From Isotricha intestinalis (Eukaryota; Ciliophora; Litostomatea; Vestibuliferida; Isotrichidae), in NCBI GenBank assembly GCA_023807065.1, contig JAJJLU010003806.1, positions 1 through 30,193 on the forward strand: a stretch of 30,193 bases of DNA, written 5' to 3'. Made by a program: the position numbers and the translations under genes. The notes beneath the pieces were generated by a model that was given only the letters and a program-made list of their open reading frames with translations, made no database searches and was not told the origin of the DNA. This document shows positions 18,770 to 26,858 of the stretch, piece by piece. Positions within the stretch are counted from its first letter, which is position 1, and each line of letters opens with the position of its first letter.

Positions 18770-20257
18770 ATGGAAAATTTTACAGAATCAGGAACATGTA
18801 TTAACGATAATTTAAATGAATATAAAGGAATATTTTATAATGAAAATGAAGAAGAAGAACAGAAATTTTATGAAGGAGGAGCTCATTTTAAATATGATGA
18901 TTTATATGAAATATTAGAAGAAATAGTAAAAAAAGAAGAAAAACAAAAAAATAAAATAATAACAGAATATAATCAAAATTTAGAAAATACAATTTTTAAT
19001 TTTATTCCAAAAGGAAAATCTAGAAATAACCGAGATAATATTAATAATAAAAAAGAAGAGAGAAAAGAAAATGGGACAGAAATAAATAAAAATAAAGATA
19101 ATTGTTTTATTGGAGGAAAAAATAAATTAAAGAAAATATTTGGTATTTCAACTTTTACTTTATTTGATAAAAAACTTAAGTTATTATTAAAAATGAATTT
19201 ACCGAAAAAAAAATTAAAAAAGAAAAAAAATTCCCCTATTAAACCTATTAAAAATATAAGACCTACATCTTCAACTATTCAAAATAAACAAATCAATAAA
19301 AGAAAAGAAATATTAATTTTAGGAAATAATTTTCAAAATACTTCTTATCCAAAAGGAAGAAATGTTATTAATAATAAAAATAAACTTAATTCTTTAAAAA
19401 AATTAAGTTTTTCTTCTCAAAATTTAAGAAAAATTTTTTCTCCATTAAATAGATTTAATATAATATTATCAAAGAATCAAAAAAATAAATCTTTAAATAA
19501 AGGAAATAATAATAAACAACAGATTAAAAATATTATTCCTACTAAAACACCAATTTCAAAAATAAATACAGTAATTTCTAATAAAAGTAGAAATATAAAT
19601 ATAATAAATGAATATAATAACTTTTTACAAAATTTAAATGAAGAAAAAATTTCAAGAACTTTTCATAACAATAATAATAATAATAATATAAATAAAGAAG
19701 AAATAAGTTATTATCAAATAAAAGAAAAACCACATTCATTAGGAAAAATAAATTCAGATTCAGATAATACAATAAATATTAATTCTTCATTAAAAAAAAA
19801 TAATGATAAAATTCCTTCTAATTTAGTTTCCAAAACAAATCAAAAATTGTTTAATCATAAAAACCGTCATATTCATTTAATAAATAATTTATTTAGAAAT
19901 AATAAAGATATCATAAATAATACTAATTTATTAGAAATATCTATTAAATCAAATATAAGTTCTACTCATAATTTAAATATTCAAATTCCTTCAAGAAATA
20001 AGAAATATAAAACTACAAATGTAAATAAGACTTCAAATAATTTTATCATTAATTCAAATATTAATATTATTAATCATTTAAAAAATCAAAAAAATAACTC
20101 AGCCCAAAAAAATAATGTAAATAAAGGTTTAATAAATAATAAAAATAAAGTAAGTGAAAAAATTTCTGATTCTTTAAGTAAATTAAAAACAAAATGTAGT
20201 TCAGTTAATTCTACAGGAAATAAAACTAATTCTATTATTGGGAAAAAATTATTATAA
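18770..20257 (+). CDS. Unknown basic protein with conserved-looking N-terminal block
   Basis: 495 residues from the ATG at 18770. I prefer this start over 18692, since the extra 26 residues are T-rich leader-like sequence and the ordered block begins right after the second Met. Residues 1-55 form a compact, low-bias block (FTESGTCINDNLNEYKGIFY, then KFYEGGAHFKYDDLYEIL) that looks like a conserved motif; I cannot name the family. The rest is Asn/Lys/Ser-rich, including very basic clusters (KKKLKKKKNSPIKPIKNIRP). There is no membrane segment or signal peptide. It converges with the minus-strand gene ending at 20405. A DNA-, RNA- or microtubule-binding role is possible from the charge, but unproven. 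Confidence 0.7.
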   Translation: MENFTESGTCINDNLNEYKGIFYNENEEEEQKFYEGGAHFKYDDLYEILEEIVKKEEKQKNKIITEYNQNLENTIFNFIPKGKSRNNRDNINNKKEERKENGTEINKNKDNCFIGGKNKLKKIFGISTFTLFDKKLKLLLKMNLPKKKLKKKKNSPIKPIKNIRPTSSTIQNKQINKRKEILILGNNFQNTSYPKGRNVINNKNKLNSLKKLSFSSQNLRKIFSPLNRFNIILSKNQKNKSLNKGNNNKQQIKNIIPTKTPISKINTVISNKSRNINIINEYNNFLQNLNEEKISRTFHNNNNNNNINKEEISYYQIKEKPHSLGKINSDSDNTININSSLKKNNDKIPSNLVSKTNQKLFNHKNRHIHLINNLFRNNKDIINNTNLLEISIKSNISSTHNLNIQIPSRNKKYKTTNVNKTSNNFIINSNINIINHLKNQKNNSAQKNNVNKGLINNKNKVSEKISDSLSKLKTKCSSVNSTGNKTNSIIGKKLL

Positions 20258-20404
20258 GTAAACATAAAATAATTATAATATAACTTTATAAATTATTAAA
20301 ATTTTAAAACAAATATAAAAAATAATAAAATGAATATTATAACAAGTCATATATTATAATTTAAAAACTTAATTTACAACATACAATATATATTTAATGT
20401 ATAA

Positions 20405-21787
20405 TTAACATTTTTTATTTGAATTAAGACTTTCATTTAATTTAGAATATATTTTTTTTGCTTTATTTAAACTAATAATAAATTTTTTTTCTTTACTATT
20501 TTTATAAGGAGAATTAATTATTGAATTAAAAGTATTATTTGATAATTTTTTAATTGGATTAAAAACATTAGTATGATAATGTACATTATTATTTTTTTTT
20601 TCGTTTTTTTCAAGAAATCTTTTCTTTAAATTTTTAGGAGTTAATAAAGGAGAAAAATTTTCAGTTTTAATAGAAAGATTTTTACTTTTTGCTTTTATTA
20701 TTTTTTTTGATTTTCCAAATATATCATAATATTGTTTTATTGGAATTTTATCTTTTATATAATTTTTTGTCTGATTCATATATTTTGATTCATTACTCAA
20801 TTTTGAATTATAATAAGTTGAAAAAGATTGAGTTTTATAAGATAAATTTATTTTCATTTTTTCTCTTGATTTATATTCTGATAAATTAAAATTTAATGAT
20901 TTTAATAAATAAAGTTTAGAATATGAATTCTGTCTTTTTAAAAGTTTTATTGAATTTGTTCTTCTTCTTATAGGTTGTTTAGATAATAATTTTCTTTCTT
21001 TTTCTGATTCCATTGATAAATTATTATTTAATGTATTTTTCGTTGAATATATTTTTTTTGGATTCATTTTTGCTTTTTGAATTTTTACTTTAGATAATTC
21101 TAAATTATTCTTTTCTTTATTAGAATTTAAATTTATTATTTTCTTGTTATTATTATTTATGTTAATATTATTATCATTATTATTATTTGTTTTATATAAT
21201 TCATTTATTATATTTAATATTGTTTTATCAATTGAGTTTTTTTCTCTTATAAAATTAATCTTTTTTTGAAGAAATTGGAAATCATAATTTTTATTTATTC
21301 TTAAATCTATACTAATTGTTATATCATCATTAACATTTATATTATCTATTGTTGTTTCTGAATTTAAAGTGTCGAAATTAGAAAATTCAATAATTGTTGA
21401 AGTTGAATTTAATTTATTTAAAATATTAGAAAAATCTTTATTTATATTTTCTTGATTTTCATTTTTTGTTATCATTAAAAGTCTTTTTTTATGCTTTTGA
21501 TTATTTAACATTATTTTCATTATCTTTTTATCTAGAAAACAAGGATATATAATTTGTTTATTATTAAATAAATAATTATTAAAAAAAATATAAATTACAT
21601 TTATTTTATAATATTTCAATAAAAATTCAGATAAATCATCCACAAATAAAAAATCTTTAAACTTCGAAACATAATGTGATTTTTTATTATAAATAATTGT
21701 ATTTATTTTCATTATATAAAATTTAGATTCACTAATATTATATTTCTTTAAGTTATTCTTTATAATAACATTGTTAATAAAAGACAT
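20405..21787 (-). CDS. Unknown protein, paralogue of the gene at 26859
   Basis: 460 residues. Residues 28-102 align with residues 35-112 of the plus-strand gene at 26859-28220: IN..IYNKK, then VS.FKD.L..DD..EFL, then a KIM.NN segment and KKR. After this block both proteins turn Asn/Lys/Ser-rich, without alignable sequence. The pair define a small family that I do not recognise. The N-terminal block is Tyr/Phe/Ile-rich with alternating hydrophobic residues, consistent with a small beta-rich fold. There is no signal peptide. The gene is divergent from the coiled-coil gene at 22218. Function is unknown. Confidence 0.75.
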   Translation of the reverse strand: MSFINNVIIKNNLKKYNISESKFYIMKINTIIYNKKSHYVSKFKDFLFVDDLSEFLLKYYKINVIYIFFNNYLFNNKQIIYPCFLDKKIMKIMLNNQKHKKRLLMITKNENQENINKDFSNILNKLNSTSTIIEFSNFDTLNSETTIDNINVNDDITISIDLRINKNYDFQFLQKKINFIREKNSIDKTILNIINELYKTNNNNDNNININNNNKKIINLNSNKEKNNLELSKVKIQKAKMNPKKIYSTKNTLNNNLSMESEKERKLLSKQPIRRRTNSIKLLKRQNSYSKLYLLKSLNFNLSEYKSREKMKINLSYKTQSFSTYYNSKLSNESKYMNQTKNYIKDKIPIKQYYDIFGKSKKIIKAKSKNLSIKTENFSPLLTPKNLKKRFLEKNEKKNNNVHYHTNVFNPIKKLSNNTFNSIINSPYKNSKEKKFIISLNKAKKIYSKLNESLNSNKKC

Positions 21788-22217
21788 AACTAAACAATCA
21801 ATTTTATTAATTATTGAAATAATAATAATTAATATATATGAATTTTATAGATAAATGATTATTTTAAATAAGAATTTAAAAAAAAATTTTTTTTCATTTA
21901 TATTATAGTTCTTAAAAAGAAATTATCTTTTATAATAAGATAATAATAATAATATATCCTTTTCTTCTTAAATAGAATTGAACATAATAATTAAACATTT
22001 TTTATTTTATAAAACATTGATTTCAAAACAATTAAAATTATATATATCTTAATATAATAATTAGGATTTTTCTTTTTATAATTCACAATTTTTTTTAATT
22101 TTATTCAACAATTTTAATAACAAATTCACCTTAATTGAGAATATATTATTTATCATTTGAAAAAAATATTTTTTTTCATTAAATACATAAAATTAAATTA
22201 TTTAAATTAAAATAAAA
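21788..22217. promoter_or_regulatory. Divergent intergenic region, probable two-way promoter
   Basis: 430 AT-only bases lie between two outward-facing genes. A perfect 8-base inverted repeat, ATTATCTT and AAGATAAT with a 7-base loop, lies at 21922-21944. In sequence this AT-rich such hairpins can arise by chance. No gene is seen. Confidence 0.4.
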
Positions 22218-22638
22218 ATGAACAATTTCCCAAATGAAGATATAGACCAAGTAAATTTATTATCATCAAAAAGTGATTTAAGTGATAATTACTTTAATAA
22301 TAAATATATAATGTCAGATTATGAAGAAAATAAGGATATAAGAATAAATAAATTTTCAGAAATAAAAGAAGAAGAAGAAGAATCATCAACAAAAAGAAAA
22401 TTAAATTCAGAAATGACAAAAAATGAGAATTTACCTTTGCAAATAGACCCAAATAGAAAATCAATATATAATTTTTTAATAAATTCATCAAATTCAGAAA
22501 TAAATGTAAATACATCAAAAGATGAATCATATAATAATTCAATTGATCATCTTAAAATGGAAAATTTATATCTTGAAGATGGAAGTATAACAACCAATTT
22601 AATGAATCCATATATTAAAAACAATAATAATAATAATG

Positions 22639-22698
<60 letters not shown>

Positions 22699-22718
22699 TA
22701 ACAATAATAACAATTTAG
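22218..22718 (+). CDS. Coiled-coil protein, 5' part (frame break in Asn tract)
   Basis: The first 166 codons of a gene that continues in another frame. Residues 1-130 are acidic and Ser/Asn-rich, and the frame then enters a long AAT-coded Asn tract (about 22621-22714). Near 22697 the tract loses its phase: one base is missing relative to the AAT register, and this frame stops at TAG (22716-22718). Directly after the tract the coding continues in the -1 frame (LEKEKIEQLKNEIQK). I read the two pieces as one gene of roughly 870 codons, interrupted by a slippage mutation, assembly error or allele difference. The start follows an A-rich leader. Confidence 0.7.
22621..22712 (+). repeat. AAT tract with one-base phase loss
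   Basis: A long (AAT)n run with one GAT near the start. The regular phase is broken at AATAATATAAC (about 22692-22702), where an A is missing. Downstream codons AAC, AAT, AAT, AAC, AAT then read in the frame of the rest of the gene. Confidence 0.85.
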
Positions 22719-24841
22719 AAAAAGAAAAAATAGAACAATTAAAAAATGAAATTCAAAAAGTTATTGATGAAAAAGAAAAAGAAAATATAGATTTAGAAAG
22801 TTCAAAAGAAATTGATTATCATTTATTATGTAGTATTTCTTCTCAAAGAATGAAATATGAAAATATTGAAAATTTAGAAAACAATGAAATTGATTTTGAA
22901 TTAAATGAAAAAAAAAGAAATGAAAAAGAATTAAAATTAAAAGAACAAATTACTAATGAATTAAAACCTAAAATTTATGATGAAATTTATAAAAATGAAT
23001 ATAATAAAATATATGATGTTATTAAATTTGAAATTGAAAATGAATTAAGAGATAATTTAGAAAAAGATTATAATGAAGAAATAAATTATATAAAAAAAAA
23101 TTTAGATATTTTTCAAAAAAATAAAAAAGAAGAAATTGAAAGAGAAATTCATGATAAATGTTATAATGAAATGGAAGAAGAAATTATTAAAGTTTGTGAA
23201 ATAAAAGATAAAGAATTTAAATTAAAAAACATTCAAAAATTAGAAAAATTTAAAAAAAAATTAGAAAACGATTTAAATGAAGAATATGAAAAGAAAAAAA
23301 ATGATTTACAAAAAGAAATAAATAAATTAAAAACTAAAATTTTCCAAAGTCATTATAAAGAAAAAATAAAAATGAATAAAATAAACTCTTTAAGGAAAAA
23401 TATAGAAAAATATAATATAGAAAATATAAAAGGAATAGAAACAATAGATAAAATGATTAATTCAAAAGATATAGAAGAAACAGAATTAAATGCAGATGAT
23501 GAAAATTCATCAATAAATAATAATAAGAAAATAAAATATAAAAAATATGCAGAAGATATTTTAGATAATAATATAGAAAATACTCCAAATGTTAAAAAAA
23601 AAAGTATATCTAAAGTTAATAGTAAAAAAAGTATTCATTCTAATTATAATACTATTATTAATAGACCTAAATTAGATGATATTATTATTAATGATGACAA
23701 TAATAATAAAAGTAAATTGACTAGAAATGATAATAATAATAATAATAATGATTTTGATTGTTTTGATAATAAAAGTAATATTATTGATAATTCTATTAAT
23801 TTAATTGAAATAAATAAAAGAATTAAAAATAGAAGAAATTCAAAAAGTGTAAATAAAACTTTTAATTTTATTGAACCTAAAATAAGTTCTAATTCTTCTT
23901 ATTATGGTTATAATTCTAATAATCAAATGTCAAATAATAATTCCTTTTATAGTCAGAAAATAAATTTAAATAAAAATTTTTTCCCAATGTCTCCTATTTA
24001 TTCATATAAAAATATTGGAGCTTATAATAATATAAAAACAAATTATAATTCAAATCAAACTTCTAATTTAAATACTAAAACAAATATTGATTTTAATCAA
24101 AATGAAATAGAAAATAAGAAAAAGGAATTAAAATTAAATTTACAAAAACAAAATGAAAACATAATAAATAAAAGTAAAATAGATATTCCATATAATTATA
24201 ATATTAATAATAGTAAAAATATGAAAAGAAAAGCAATTTTTTATTCTGTTCAAATAAATAAAAATATTCCAATTTCAATTTCTGAATTTGGAAAATATTT
24301 AATAACACATATTGAAAAAGAAGAAAAATATAAAATATTATTTTTTAACGAAATAAAAAAATTTAAACAAGAAATTCAAAAAATATTTAAACAATCTAAA
24401 AGAACAGATCATTTTTTAACGGAATGTTTATTTGATCTTTGGAATAAAGTAAATACATCTTATTATACAAGATATCAAATTTTAAAACAAATAATTAAAT
24501 TTCCAGCTGATAAATTATATGAATTTTTAGATGTTGAAACTGAATTTTTATCTAATTATTATCATATATCAAAAAATATTTTTAAAGAAATTGAAAAAAG
24601 AGAAAATTTAAAATCAAAATTACAAACAAAAGCAAATCGAAATGAGTTAAATTTAAATGATAAAGAAAATTTAGATGATATAACTAAAAATTTAGAATTT
24701 TTAATTCAAAATTTTCAAAATAAATTTAAGAAACTTGATATTATTTGGAAAGGATTAAGATATAGTTGGTTTATGAATTATGAAAATTGGTTTTATGATA
24801 TGGAAAAAAAACAAAATAATAATCATAATTTAAAAATATAA
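22703..24841 (+). CDS. Coiled-coil protein, 3' part with folded C-terminal domain
   Basis: Continuation of the gene begun at 22218. Coding in this frame is clear from about 22700; the first internal Met is at 22850. The first 200 residues are a very strong Lys/Glu coiled coil (KEREIHDKCYNEMEEEI-type heptads). An Asn/Ser-rich middle follows (about 24 % into the 3' part and on to 24220). The final 200 residues (24220-24841) are of a different character: helical, balanced composition and aromatic-rich, with TECLFDLWNKVNTSYYTRYQ, FLDVETEFLSNYYH and GLRYSWFMNYENWFYDME. That looks like a conserved alpha-helical domain of an unrecognised family. A structural role at cilia, basal bodies or another cytoskeletal site is plausible, by inference only. 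Confidence 0.72.
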   Translation, partial: NNNNLEKEKIEQLKNEIQKVIDEKEKENIDLESSKEIDYHLLCSISSQRMKYENIENLENNEIDFELNEKKRNEKELKLKEQITNELKPKIYDEIYKNEYNKIYDVIKFEIENELRDNLEKDYNEEINYIKKNLDIFQKNKKEEIEREIHDKCYNEMEEEIIKVCEIKDKEFKLKNIQKLEKFKKKLENDLNEEYEKKKNDLQKEINKLKTKIFQSHYKEKIKMNKINSLRKNIEKYNIENIKGIETIDKMINSKDIEETELNADDENSSINNNKKIKYKKYAEDILDNNIENTPNVKKKSISKVNSKKSIHSNYNTIINRPKLDDIIINDDNNNKSKLTRNDNNNNNNDFDCFDNKSNIIDNSINLIEINKRIKNRRNSKSVNKTFNFIEPKISSNSSYYGYNSNNQMSNNNSFYSQKINLNKNFFPMSPIYSYKNIGAYNNIKTNYNSNQTSNLNTKTNIDFNQNEIENKKKELKLNLQKQNENIINKSKIDIPYNYNINNSKNMKRKAIFYSVQINKNIPISISEFGKYLITHIEKEEKYKILFFNEIKKFKQEIQKIFKQSKRTDHFLTECLFDLWNKVNTSYYTRYQILKQIIKFPADKLYEFLDVETEFLSNYYHISKNIFKEIEKRENLKSKLQTKANRNELNLNDKENLDDITKNLEFLIQNFQNKFKKLDIIWKGLRYSWFMNYENWFYDMEKKQNNNHNLKI

Positions 24842-24954
24842 ATCATTTATTTTTTAATTATTAATTAATATTTTAAATAAAAATAAAATTAAATTGATTT
24901 ATTTAATTATCCTATTAAATAAATTTTATATTCTTTTATCAAAAGAGAATAAAA

Positions 24955-25548
24955 ATGTTAAGTAAAAAAGAAAAAAAAGAAACACAAAAAACAAAAGAAT
25001 TAAAAATGAAAGAATTGGAAAATGAAGAAGAAATAGAATCTGAAGAAGAAAAAGAATTAGAAAGTATAGAAGAAGAAGAAGAAGAAAATGAAATTAATAC
25101 ATCAAAAACAAAGAAAAAAAAATTAAAACCTGAAAAAGATAATATAAATTCAGAAGAATCTGAAGAATCAATGGAATCGATGAATGAAATAGAAGAAATT
25201 CCATTAGAAAAGCAAAATATAGATATATCAGAAATAAAAATTAGAATACAAACATTATTATCAATTTTATCAGATTTTAATAAAAAGAGAGATCCTTCAA
25301 AAACTCGTTCATTCTATATAAACGAATTAAAAAATCTCTCAATGCAATATTACGATTACAATTCAGATATATGTGATTTAATATTTAATCTTTTTGCTCC
25401 AAATGAAGCAATTGATTTTATGGAATCGAATCAAAATCAAAAAATAATAACAATACGTTCTAATTCTTTAAAAATAAAAAGACGGAGAATTAGCGAAGAA
25501 TTTAATACAACGTGGAGTAAATTTAGATCCAATTGGAGAATGGACTAA
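24955..25548 (+). CDS. NOP2: NOP2 rRNA cytosine-5 methyltransferase, N-terminal part (frame broken)
   Basis: The first 177 or so codons belong to NOP2/NSUN1. An acidic and Lys-rich nucleolar-type tail (1-85) is followed by the RNA-binding lead-in of the family: IKIRIQTLLSILSDF, YINELKNLSMQYYDYN, FNLFAPNEAIDFMESN and TIRSNSLKIKRR. The match ends at 25485. From 25486 this frame turns to nonsense and stops at TAA (25546-25548). One base on, the conserved sequence resumes as ELAKNLIQRGVNLDPIGEW. No gap is needed when compared with animal NOP2 (TLKTRRRDLAQALINRGVNL), so it is a single extra base, not an intron. The codon at the break is CGG, which is rare in this composition. Confidence 0.85.
   Translation: MLSKKEKKETQKTKELKMKELENEEEIESEEEKELESIEEEEEENEINTSKTKKKKLKPEKDNINSEESEESMESMNEIEEIPLEKQNIDISEIKIRIQTLLSILSDFNKKRDPSKTRSFYINELKNLSMQYYDYNSDICDLIFNLFAPNEAIDFMESNQNQKIITIRSNSLKIKRRRISEEFNTTWSKFRSNWRMD
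25483..25490 (+). other. Predicted +1 frame change in NOP2
   Basis: Conserved NOP2 sequence passes from the frame of codon CGG (25483-25485) to that of GAA (25487-25489), skipping one base. Either one G of the GG pair or the A at 25486 is surplus. Possible causes are a sequencing or assembly insertion, a real mutation, or +1 recoding at a rare Arg codon. Confidence 0.75.
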
Positions 25549-26764
25549 AGTAGGATTAAAAATATATTCTAGTCAAGTTCCAATAGGAGCAACACCAGAA
25601 TATTTAAGTGGACAATATATGTTACAAAGTGCATCTTCATTTTTACCTGTTTTAGCTTTAAATCCACAACCCAATGAAAAAATTTTAGATATGTGTGCTT
25701 CACCAGGTGGGAAAAGCACTTATATATCTCAATTAATGAAAAATACTGGTTTATTAGTTGCTAATGATTTAAAAAAAGAAAGATTAAAAAGTTTATTTTT
25801 TAATGTTCATCGATTAGGAATTAAAAATTGTATTATTACTAATTATGACGGAAGATATTTTCCTAAATTATATAATAAATTTGATCGTGTTTTATTAGAT
25901 GCTCCTTGTTCTGGATTAGGAATTATTAATAAAGATCAAAGTATAAAAGTTAATAGAACTTATAAGGAAATATTAAATAATTCTAAATTACAAAAAGAAT
26001 TAATTTTATCTGCCATTGATTCTGTAAATTTAAAAGGTACTTCTAAAGGGATTATTGTTTATTCTACTTGTTCTATTTCTGTTGAAGAAAATGAATGGGT
26101 TGTTGATTATGCTTTGAAACATCGATATATTAAAGTTATTGATACTGGAATTAATTTAGGTGAAAATGGATTTGTTTCTTTTAGAGAAAAACACTTTCAT
26201 CCTAGTTTAAAAAATACTAAAAGAATATATCCTCATATTCATGGAATGGATGGTTTCTTCATTGCTAAATTACAAAAATATGCTGATGGAATTAAGGAGA
26301 AAAAAGAGAAGAATGAAGAGAAAAAAATGAAAAAGGAAAAGAAAAAAAATAAAAAAGAAAATAAAAATAAAAAAGTTGAAGATGTGGAAAATAATTTAAG
26401 TTTAGAAGAAGAACCTGAAGATATTCAAAATGATAATGATAAATTTGAAAAGAATGATGAAAGTGGCAATGAGGAATCTTCTCATGATTCTATTTTAGAG
26501 TCTGTTGAAGGAAGTGATGATGAAAATGAAAAGAGAAAGAAAGTTAGAAAAAAGGATTATAATAAAAAAAAAAAAATGGAAAAAGAAAAAAAGAAAAAAA
26601 ATGTGGACATAAAGGAAAAAAAAAATGTTAAGAATGATAAGGAAGATAATAATGATAAAAATGAGAAAAAAGAGAAAAAAAATATTCTGAAAAAAAAGAA
26701 AAAAAATGAGAAGGATGAGGATAATGAAAAACTTTTAGAAAAAAAAAGAAAGAAAAATAAATAA
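25487..26764 (+). CDS. NOP2: NOP2 rRNA cytosine-5 methyltransferase, catalytic part
   Basis: Continues NOP2 in the +1 frame; the first internal Met is at 25619. NOP2 methylates a cytosine of large-subunit rRNA in the nucleolus and helps 60S assembly. Visible motifs: VPIGATPEYLSGQYMLQSAS, the SAM-binding DMCASPGGKSTY, YDGRYFP, DAPCSGLGI with its Cys at nucleotides 25907-25909, and YSTCSISVEENEWVVDYAL with the catalytic Cys at 26069-26071, then FHPSLKNTKRIYPHIHGMDG. Both Cys of the RsmB/NOP2 mechanism are present. From about 26290 to the stop the protein is a Lys/Glu-rich tail, as in many NOP2 proteins. All motifs are intact, so decay of this gene is unlikely and the frame break is better explained by error or recoding. 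Confidence 0.92.
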   Translation, partial: ELAKNLIQRGVNLDPIGEWTKVGLKIYSSQVPIGATPEYLSGQYMLQSASSFLPVLALNPQPNEKILDMCASPGGKSTYISQLMKNTGLLVANDLKKERLKSLFFNVHRLGIKNCIITNYDGRYFPKLYNKFDRVLLDAPCSGLGIINKDQSIKVNRTYKEILNNSKLQKELILSAIDSVNLKGTSKGIIVYSTCSISVEENEWVVDYALKHRYIKVIDTGINLGENGFVSFREKHFHPSLKNTKRIYPHIHGMDGFFIAKLQKYADGIKEKKEKNEEKKMKKEKKKNKKENKNKKVEDVENNLSLEEEPEDIQNDNDKFEKNDESGNEESSHDSILESVEGSDDENEKRKKVRKKDYNKKKKMEKEKKKKNVDIKEKKNVKNDKEDNNDKNEKKEKKNILKKKKKNEKDEDNEKLLEKKRKKNK

Positions 26765-26858
26765 ATAAATAATAAATAATTTAATTTTTTATATTAAAAT
26801 AATATTTACTTTTAATGAAAATACTAAATTTAAATAAAATTTAAAAAATTGAACTATA

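Noticed and set aside
21922..21944. Perfect 8-base inverted repeat as a structured RNA or operator
   Set aside because: Composition is almost pure A and T, so such hairpins are expected by chance; kept only as a remark on the spacer.
22690..22720. Intron as the cause of the frame change in the Asn tract
   Set aside because: No GT-AG pair of suitable length and phase is present, while a one-base slip of the AAT phase is visible.
25486..25560. Short intron as the cause of the NOP2 frame change
   Set aside because: The conserved sequence continues without a gap across the junction, so only one base can be removed.
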